A stretch of 12,261 bases of DNA from Porticoccaceae bacterium (GTDB taxonomy: Bacteria > Pseudomonadota > Gammaproteobacteria > Pseudomonadales > Porticoccaceae). Where the stretch lies: contig DNBN01000052.1 in NCBI GenBank assembly GCA_003491845.1, forward strand, positions 1 through 12,261, in the 5' to 3' direction. Positions 7,422-12,261 of this stretch are shown piece after piece; the stretch's first letter is position 1, and the number at the start of each line of letters is the position of its first letter. The notes under the pieces are model-generated. The model saw only the letters and a program-made list of their open reading frames with translations, was not told the origin of the DNA and made no database searches. Both the position numbers and the translations under genes were made by a program.

Positions 7422-8423
7422 ATGAGAGATCTTGATAAATGGCATGCTCAAATTATTGAAGAAATTATAGACCCTGATCTCCCTATTATAGATCCACATC
7501 ATCACCTTTGGCCTGCAGATGCGCCCTATGAAATTGAACAATTATGGTCAGATACCGAGTTTGGTCACAACATTATTGGTACTGTATTTGTTGAATGTGG
7601 TTCGGAGTATCGCTCCGACGGGCCGGTTGCTCTTCGCCCAGTTGGAGAATCAGAATACGTAAAAGCTCAGGCTGAGAAATCTAAACGCTTGGCTACCAGA
7701 GGTAAGCCACCCATTCTTGGTATGGTGAGTCATGCGGATCTTACTCTTGGAGCGTCGGTTAAAGAGGTTTTAGAAGCTCATGCTGAGGTAGCTGGCGAAT
7801 TGTTGCGCGGTATTCGTCATGCCACGGCTTTCTACCCAGATCCACCTGCGGTAGACCGCTATACAGGTCGCATTTCAGAGTTAATGATGTCAGCAGACTT
7901 TCGTAATGGCTTTGCTCAGCTAGCCTCTGCAAACTTAACTTTTGATGCTTGGTTAGTTCATACTCAAATTCGTGAACTTATTGATCTTGCTCAGACATTT
8001 CCAGATACTACTATTGTTTTTGACCACTTTGGTGGCCCTTTGGGTATAGGCCCTTATGCTGGTAAGCAGGTCGATATTTATCCTCAATGGAAAGCGGATG
8101 TTGCTGAGTTGGCACGCTGTCAGAATGTTGTCGCAAAGTTAGGAGGTTTAGCCATGACAATTAACGGCTGGGGCTGGGACAAGCGTAATACTCCGGCAAG
8201 CTCTGATGAGCTTGTGATGGCTCATCAAGATTATTATCTTCACATGATTGATTGTTTTGGCCCAGACCGATGTATGTTCGAGAGTAATTTTCCAATGGAC
8301 AAGCTATCGGTATCCTATAACGTTCTTTGGAATGGCTTTAAAAAGATTGCCAAGGGGTTTAGTGAAAACGAGAAAGCAGCACTATTTAGCGGCACAGCCC
8401 AACGTGTTTACCGTCTTCAATAA
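7422..8423 (+). CDS. COG3618/Amidohydro_2-family TIM-barrel metal-dependent hydrolase
   Basis: A 333-residue cytosolic protein of the amidohydrolase-2 family, which includes sugar-lactone and 2-pyrone-4,6-dicarboxylate lactonases. Visible features are the N-terminal metal motif IIDPHHHLW (His26 and His28), LRGIRHA, WLVHTQ (His180), VFDHFGG (His202) and near the C-terminus RCMFESNFPMDK, where the usual Asp of the GSDxP motif is Asn289. There is no signal peptide. ATG 7422 has AAGG at 7409-7412, and a short A/T hairpin (AAAAAG-GCG-CTTTTT) directly precedes the start codon. It stands alone behind an inverted repeat that looks like an operator, so expression is probably substrate-controlled. The substrate cannot be named from sequence. 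Hydrolysis of a lactone or other ring ester is the best family-based guess. Confidence 0.87.
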   Translation: MRDLDKWHAQIIEEIIDPDLPIIDPHHHLWPADAPYEIEQLWSDTEFGHNIIGTVFVECGSEYRSDGPVALRPVGESEYVKAQAEKSKRLATRGKPPILGMVSHADLTLGASVKEVLEAHAEVAGELLRGIRHATAFYPDPPAVDRYTGRISELMMSADFRNGFAQLASANLTFDAWLVHTQIRELIDLAQTFPDTTIVFDHFGGPLGIGPYAGKQVDIYPQWKADVAELARCQNVVAKLGGLAMTINGWGWDKRNTPASSDELVMAHQDYYLHMIDCFGPDRCMFESNFPMDKLSVSYNVLWNGFKKIAKGFSENEKAALFSGTAQRVYRLQ

Positions 8424-8727
8424 TTTTGAATAGGTTCCATTTACATAAAAAAATGAGCCTTGCGGCTCATTAAAAGGTAGGTCTACTTGGTAGTAGGGAG
8501 ATATGACAAATGCCATTTATAAATCTTGTTTTAAAAATTAAAACACTATTTTTAAATCACATATCATGGGGTGAAAAGGTTTTTAAACGGCGCAGTAACA
8601 CAATTCTTACCTGCTAGTATTTGCCTTGAAATCTGCTATCCAAGATAAAAACACCGTCCAATTTATACATCTTACTTACTCATACATTTAACATAGTATT
8701 GCGATAACTCACTTTTGTTCGCCCATC
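8424..8727. other. Intergenic region; probable long 3' UTR of the minus-strand DHODH-like gene
   Basis: No gene supported in 304 bp. A strong minus-strand terminator lies at 8447-8471. The DHODH-like gene stops at 8728, so its transcript would carry about 250 nt of untranslated 3' sequence unless a separate small RNA is encoded here. Minus-strand open frames are short (the longest ATG frame noticed is about 18 codons). Confidence 0.4.
8447..8471 (-). terminator. Rho-independent terminator (minus strand)
   Basis: A perfect 8-bp stem AATGAGCC/GGCTCATT with loop TTGC (8452-8471). Read on the minus strand, the stem is followed by seven T (8453-8447), a textbook intrinsic terminator for transcripts from the DHODH-like gene. 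On the plus strand it is followed only by TTAAAA, so it is a poor terminator for the COG3618 amidohydrolase gene 28 nt upstream, though it may still protect that mRNA end. Confidence 0.8.
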
Positions 8728-9954
8728 CTAGGCGGCCGCTTGATTAGCGGTGACTGGATCAGATATCCCAGCCTCTGTGTTGGTTTCAGTTTCTATAAAA
8801 GGTAACGGATTACGTGAGCCCACCGCTTGGGAAAGTGACGTAAAACCGTCTTTCTTAAGGAGTTTTACTAACCCTCGGTTTATCTCACTTAAATTTTGAG
8901 GCCCATCAAAAATCATTGTGGTAATCATATGAAGTAGGCTGGCACCAGAGGTGATCTTTTCATAGGCATCTTTGGCGGTAAATATACCACCCACACCAAT
9001 CAGAGTTTTGGTACCCCCGGTGCGACGGTACACATGACGAATCACGTCTGTTGAAATTCGTTGCAGCGGCAGACCACTCATGGCGCCCTTACCCTCAGGC
9101 AGCAGGCCTTTAGTGGTCGGATATTCCTCAGGAATGTGTTCAGTATTATGCGCAGGTTTGGCTAGATTAGTAAGAACAAAACCATCCATATTATGTTTTA
9201 CACAGCCATCCACAATGATGTCTATTTCGGTTAATGACATATCCGCGGCTAGCTTTACATAGATAGGTTTTGTTGAAATACTGCGGATCTTGGTATTTAC
9301 AGCGGTTAAAAGTGCATCCAGATTATGTCCATCAACAAAGGGTTCGCCGTCCTGAGTATTTGGGCAACTAATATTGATTGTGTAATAGTCACCGACATCT
9401 TTGAATAAAGTCATCGTCTTTATATAGTCTCGGATAGATTCTTGAAGCTCAAATTCGGGTGTCACATTTGATTTCGCAGCGTTGATGCCAACCCGCAGAC
9501 GACCAAAATCCATCTTAGCTAGGCGCGATGCAATTTTTTCTGCACCCTGATTATTTAGGCCATACCAAACGACGATTGCTCGAGACTTAACCATTCTAAA
9601 CAAACGACGCCCTGGATTGCCTGGACATATCTCTCCAGTGAACGAGCCTAATTCGGCAAGACCAAAGCCCATAGACGGATAAATTTTGGTCAACTCCCCG
9701 TCTTTATCAAACCCCGCAGATAGGCCTACCGGATTGCGGTATTTAATACCATCAACGTCAATATTTAGGCTTTTGTGATTGTAGTCCCACATTAGAGAGG
9801 AAAATCCACGAGTAACAGGGTTGCTGCCTAAAAATATACCCACTTTTTTAAAGGCATAATGGGCATTTTCAGGCTCCATTAAAAAAATAGCAGGTCGAGC
9901 GATTTGAAAAAGTATGCGAAGAAGAAAATTTCTAAGTCCAATGATAATACTCAT
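8728..9954 (-). CDS. Dihydroorotate dehydrogenase-like (class 2 layout) flavoprotein
   Basis: A 408-residue FMN enzyme of the dihydroorotate dehydrogenase family with the class 2 plan: an N-terminal membrane-associating stretch (LLRILFQIARPAIFLMEPENAHY, shown here as LLRILFQIAR then PAIFLMEPENAHY), GFDKDG (Lys84), PGNPGRRLFR, the FMN-binding VGGI and a C-terminal phosphate-site region. Canonical class 2 enzymes oxidise dihydroorotate to orotate with quinone. Oddities: the catalytic-base position is Cys197 (NISCPN) as in class 1 enzymes, where class 2 has Ser. The first orotate-contacting Asn (E. coli INRMGFNN) is replaced in IVVWYGLNN (Val129 by alignment). The other two Asn (194, 199) and TN262-263 remain. 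There is a ~25-residue C-terminal tail rich in T, A and E. ATG 9954 has GGGG 6 nt upstream. A Fur-like repeat lies 30 bp upstream. It may be true PyrD or a divergent paralog, so I give no symbol. Confidence 0.85.
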   Translation of the reverse strand: MSIIIGLRNFLLRILFQIARPAIFLMEPENAHYAFKKVGIFLGSNPVTRGFSSLMWDYNHKSLNIDVDGIKYRNPVGLSAGFDKDGELTKIYPSMGFGLAELGSFTGEICPGNPGRRLFRMVKSRAIVVWYGLNNQGAEKIASRLAKMDFGRLRVGINAAKSNVTPEFELQESIRDYIKTMTLFKDVGDYYTINISCPNTQDGEPFVDGHNLDALLTAVNTKIRSISTKPIYVKLAADMSLTEIDIIVDGCVKHNMDGFVLTNLAKPAHNTEHIPEEYPTTKGLLPEGKGAMSGLPLQRISTDVIRHVYRRTGGTKTLIGVGGIFTAKDAYEKITSGASLLHMITTMIFDGPQNLSEINRGLVKLLKKDGFTSLSQAVGSRNPLPFIETETNTEAGISDPVTANQAAA

Positions 9955-9983
9955 AGTTTGCCCCTGTAAAAAATAGAATCCGA

Positions 9984-10026
9984 CTTGATAATGCGAATGA
10001 TAACTGATCTCATTCGCATTATCAAG
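9984..10026. promoter_or_regulatory. 43-bp perfect inverted repeat, Fur-box-like operator
   Basis: Arms CTTGATAATGCGAATGA (9984-10000) and TCATTCGCATTATCAAG (10010-10026) are exact reverse complements (17 bp each) around a 9-nt centre. Each arm contains GATAAT-GCGAAT hexamers, and the left arm continues into GATAAC, which resembles the hexamer array of Fur boxes (GATAATGATAATCATTATC). It lies 30-72 bp before the minus-strand DHODH-like start, where the promoter should be. No T-run follows on either strand directly, so a terminator is unlikely. Fur identity is inference from motif similarity. Confidence 0.65.
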
Positions 10027-10380
10027 TATCCTTAATGTGTTTTATGAGTTAATCGACATTTTTCTGTTATTAACGAGGACGCCAGATAAACTCTCAACGT
10101 TGATCAAAATATTCATATTTCTATGCACAATGAAAGCGACGACATTAAACAATTAAAAAAAGAAAAAATGTAATTTCCCTGCTAAATAATTACCGGAGAT
10201 GGAGGGATCAATCTGGGTTACCAAGCTGCTTTTATGATCAATTTTAGACTGGCTATGAATAGCGCTTCTAACCATGAAATAGATGTTCTCAATTCTCACA
10301 ACCATTGTAAAAGGACACCATAGATTTATTGGCTTGCCTATGAGACCATCGCGACCTCAAAAAAACATGGCAGAATTTTG
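10027..10380. other. Intergenic region upstream of the homocysteine S-methyltransferase gene
   Basis: About 350 bp, AT-rich. I see no riboswitch of a class I can name, no MetJ-type box and no convincing gene. The two tiny ATG frames noticed (16 codons at 10123, 29 codons at 10234-10323) lack ribosome sites. The promoter of the next gene must be here, but no clear -35/-10 pair stands out. Confidence 0.4.
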
Positions 10381-11262
10381 ATGATACAGATTCTTGATGG
10401 CGGTATTGGACGATATTTAAAACAAATTGGTGCGCCATTTCGGCAGCCTGAGTGGTCTGCGCTAGCGCTAATAGAAGACCCTTCTTCAGTCACTAAAGCG
10501 CACCACGCTTTTATTGATGCCGGGGCCAACATTATTACAACTAATTCCTATGCGGTGGTACCTTTTCATATTGGCGATAAACGATTTTTAGAGCAGGGTG
10601 CAAAACTTATAGCATTAGCTGGAAGCTTAGCGCGCCAAGTTCAGGACGAAAATTTAGCTGATGTAACTGTGGCCGCCGGAATTCCTCCAGTGTTTGGCTC
10701 ATACAAGCCGGGGGAGTTTCGTACGGAAGAGGCCATTAGCAGGCTTAAGCTATTCAAAAAACATTTGTTACCCTTTACCAATATTGTTCTAGCTGAAACT
10801 CAATCGAGTATTCAGGAGGTGATAACCATTCAGAGAGTGTTTGCCAACTGTGGTCAGCCCCTGTGGATCAGCATGACTCTAGAGGATCAGACCGCAGAGC
10901 AGTCGCGATTGCGTTCTGGAGAGTCATTAGTCGAAGCGCTAGAGGCAATAGATTATGAACAAGTTGATACGATTCTATTTAACTGCAGTCAACCTGAGGT
11001 AATGGCAGCTGCGGTAGAACTTTCAGTGACTATGTTACCGGCAACGATAAATGTAGGTGTCTATGCTAATGGATTCCGCCCTATCTCCAATACTATTGAG
11101 GCCAATAAAGGTTATTCTACTATTCGAGACGACCTAGACCCTCAGGCGTATATGGCATTTGCTCGTCAGTGGCAGGCATTGGGAGCTACCGTGATTGGTG
11201 GCTGCTGCGGCATAGGTCCGGAGCATATAGCTTTGTTAAGTCAACTAAATCATACCGATTAA
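10381..11262 (+). CDS. mmuM: Homocysteine S-methyltransferase family protein
   Basis: Zinc-dependent TIM-barrel methyltransferase, probably moving a methyl group from S-methylmethionine (or betaine or a related donor) to homocysteine to give methionine. The 293 residues match MmuM-type enzymes. Signatures are ILDGGIGRYL at the N-terminus, ANIITTNSY, AAGIPPVFGSYKPGEF and the zinc ligands Cys202 (LFNCSQPE) and Cys275/Cys276 (IGGCCGIGPEHI). ATG 10381 is chosen; an in-frame TTG lies just before it at 10378, and no strong Shine-Dalgarno is visible for either. It is a single gene, convergent with the unrecognised minus-strand gene 18 nt downstream. The methyl donor cannot be told from sequence, so the symbol is a family-level label. 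Confidence 0.87.
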   Translation: MIQILDGGIGRYLKQIGAPFRQPEWSALALIEDPSSVTKAHHAFIDAGANIITTNSYAVVPFHIGDKRFLEQGAKLIALAGSLARQVQDENLADVTVAAGIPPVFGSYKPGEFRTEEAISRLKLFKKHLLPFTNIVLAETQSSIQEVITIQRVFANCGQPLWISMTLEDQTAEQSRLRSGESLVEALEAIDYEQVDTILFNCSQPEVMAAAVELSVTMLPATINVGVYANGFRPISNTIEANKGYSTIRDDLDPQAYMAFARQWQALGATVIGGCCGIGPEHIALLSQLNHTD

Positions 11263-11280
11263 TCTTTAATAGACATTCAA

Positions 11281-11985
11281 TTAAAGACGTTGATAGGTTT
11301 CGTTGACTGCAACACCATCAATTAACGTTGTTTGATTGAAGTGACGTTTATCCGTTAGTGTCAAGACCAGCCGTGTTGATGCGTTCATACTGTCCATGAT
11401 CGAGCTAGTCATATTAGTCTTGACGGCTTGCCCGTTATTAGCGATGACTAAGCTGCCAAAGCAAAATGTAGCGTCGAAGGTTTGTCCGGATAATGGCCTT
11501 TGCAGCAAAATAAAATGGCCGCCACCAATCATTTTTGTTTTTACAATATTGTTATCTATACATTGCCAAAGCCCATCAAAATCGCTGGTGATCTGAGAAA
11601 CTGATTCCCATGTCTCTACCATGTCAAGTGATCTCCCATCTGCATAGGTCATTCCCACTATGGTTTGTGTAAATCCACCCAACACAGGCTCAATAGGAAT
11701 TTCAAATTGTAGGCCATTGATGGAGCCATTGTGCGTTTCTTGAGGTTCTTCGGTCATGTACCCTTGATGCCACGAGGTAAATCCTGCGCCCACATCAATG
11801 CCAAGCTCAGGATGTATGAATGCAAACATAAAGCGCTGTTGAGTATAGATTTTTAACTGATCGCGATAACATAACTCGTGGCGACCATTTTCAGTAATGG
11901 CAACCTGTTTCAGGCGATAGCTTCCCTCAGGTGGAAGACAGCTGGATGATTTAAAGATAGCGCTGGTTTTGTTGGATATGTTCAT
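11281..11985 (-). CDS. Unrecognised protein with an apparent internal duplication (lipocalin-like?)
   Basis: A 234-residue protein with no signal peptide and no membrane segment. I do not recognise a named family. It looks built of two similar beta-rich halves: residues ~20-125 (EGSYRLKQ ... YTQQRFMFAFIHPE ... VGAGFTSWHQGYMTEE ... MVETWESV) and ~137-234 (DGLWQCID ... KMIGGGHFILLQRP ... ATFCFGSLVIANNG ... VNETYQRL). In each half a W/Y-containing first strand is followed by a QRF/GHF strand, then a glycine-rich strand and a final ETW/ETY strand. This is reminiscent of lipocalin-like/calycin barrels, but that is a visual impression only. The ATG at 11983-11985 has no strong ribosome site. It is convergent with the mmuM-type gene (18-nt gap). 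A small-molecule-binding role would be a guess. Confidence 0.7.
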   Translation of the reverse strand: MNISNKTSAIFKSSSCLPPEGSYRLKQVAITENGRHELCYRDQLKIYTQQRFMFAFIHPELGIDVGAGFTSWHQGYMTEEPQETHNGSINGLQFEIPIEPVLGGFTQTIVGMTYADGRSLDMVETWESVSQITSDFDGLWQCIDNNIVKTKMIGGGHFILLQRPLSGQTFDATFCFGSLVIANNGQAVKTNMTSSIMDSMNASTRLVLTLTDKRHFNQTTLIDGVAVNETYQRL

Positions 11986-12206
11986 CGCAAGAGTAGCCTT
12001 GATTGATATTTTATATATGAAGTTTGCACAGTCTTAGATTCCAAAAAATCCACAGTTCAAAGAAGCAAAACTATTTTAAAGATAAATATTACCATAGCTC
12101 TGTCGGTTAACATGTTTTTATCACAACTGTATGATACTGGCTGTGCACACTTTCTGTAGTGGAAAAGTTAGGCTATAGGGTAGACCAATACTAGTATTCG
12201 CCAGAA
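11986..12206. other. Intergenic region upstream of the unrecognised minus-strand gene
   Basis: No gene seen. AT-rich, with a TATATA on the minus strand near 12014-12019 that could be part of a -10, but no good -35 partner. A 12-bp perfect palindrome AATACTAGTATT lies at 12187-12198, just past the tRNA terminator; its role is unknown. Confidence 0.35.
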
Positions 12207-12240
12207 ACGAAAAATCCCACTACAAGGGCGGGATTTTCGT
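12207..12240 (-). terminator. Rho-independent terminator behind the edge tRNA
   Basis: AAAATCCC/GGGATTTT stem (8 bp, extendable to ACGAAAATCCC-type arms with one bulged A) around an ~11-nt loop. On the minus strand it ends in TTTTTCGTTTC. It begins only 4 nt after the tRNA 3' end, the usual place for a tRNA-operon terminator. Confidence 0.75.
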
Positions 12241-12243
12241 ATT

Positions 12244-12261
12244 TGGTACCAGTGGCCGGAC
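12244..12261 (-). tRNA. 3' end of a tRNA, probably tRNA-Leu (partial)
   Basis: Read on the minus strand, the last 18 bases are GTCCGGCCACTGGTACCA: the end of a T-loop, a T-stem half (CCGGC), an acceptor half (CACTGGT), discriminator A and encoded CCA. An acceptor ending in GGTACCA, with U72 and A73, is typical of several gammaproteobacterial leucine tRNAs that carry a G1-U72 pair. The anticodon is outside the window, so the amino acid is inference. Confidence 0.6.

Noticed and set aside
10123..10323. Two tiny plus-strand open frames (16 codons at 10123, 29 codons at 10234) before the homocysteine methyltransferase gene
   Set aside because: Neither has a Shine-Dalgarno sequence and both are of a length expected by chance, so I did not call a leader peptide.
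10150..10380. A riboswitch (SAM or similar) upstream of the methyltransferase gene
   Set aside because: The region was read for the conserved pairing and GA-rich core of SAM-type riboswitches and nothing convincing was seen.

Overview
The window looks like chromosomal DNA of a marine gammaproteobacterium. The base composition is moderately AT-rich, the housekeeping genes (lapA-like, pyrF, trhO) are of gammaproteobacterial type, and there is a large secreted laminarinase-type GH16 enzyme with dockerin-like repeats. A SAR92/Porticoccaceae-like or other cellvibrionalean source would fit, but that placement is inference from gene content and no search was run.

Layout from left to right. (1) Positions 1-1016, plus strand: a small two-helix LapA-type inner-membrane protein followed 7 nt later by pyrF (orotidine 5'-phosphate decarboxylase). 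The first 60 bases probably hold the end of an unidentified upstream gene. (2) 1013-3988, minus strand: a 991-residue secreted multidomain beta-glucanase (signal peptide, two dockerin-like calcium repeats, two bacterial Ig-like domains, a carbohydrate-binding-like beta-sandwich, two GH16 catalytic domains). Its stop codon overlaps the pyrF stop. (3) 4503-5975, plus: a secreted amidohydrolase of the N-acyl-D-amino-acid deacylase type, divergent from the glucanase across about 510 bp of AT-rich regulatory DNA. (4) 6074-7066, plus: trhO, a tRNA U34 hydroxylase. (5) 7422-8423, plus: a COG3618-type amidohydrolase preceded by a promoter-overlapping inverted repeat. (6) 8728-9954, minus: a dihydroorotate dehydrogenase-like membrane flavoprotein behind a 43-bp Fur-box-like inverted repeat. 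(7) 10381-11262, plus: a homocysteine S-methyltransferase. (8) 11281-11985, minus: an unrecognised protein that appears internally duplicated. (9) At the right edge, a rho-independent terminator followed by the 3' end of a tRNA (probably tRNA-Leu) on the minus strand.

Functionally this is a mosaic of single-gene units rather than one pathway. Only lapA-pyrF looks like an operon. The glucanase would act outside the cell on beta-1,3-glucans such as algal laminarin. The rest are intracellular or periplasmic metabolic enzymes. No mobile elements, CRISPR arrays or rRNA genes were seen.

The most striking observation is the second GH16 domain of the glucanase. It lacks the usual N-terminal WSDEFD strand, and that very segment forms the last eight residues of the protein. 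This pattern fits a natural circular permutation (or a recombination scar). Next in interest are the DHODH-like protein, with a class-2 layout but a class-1-type catalytic Cys and no first orotate-binding Asn, and the perfect 17-bp-armed Fur-like repeat in front of it.
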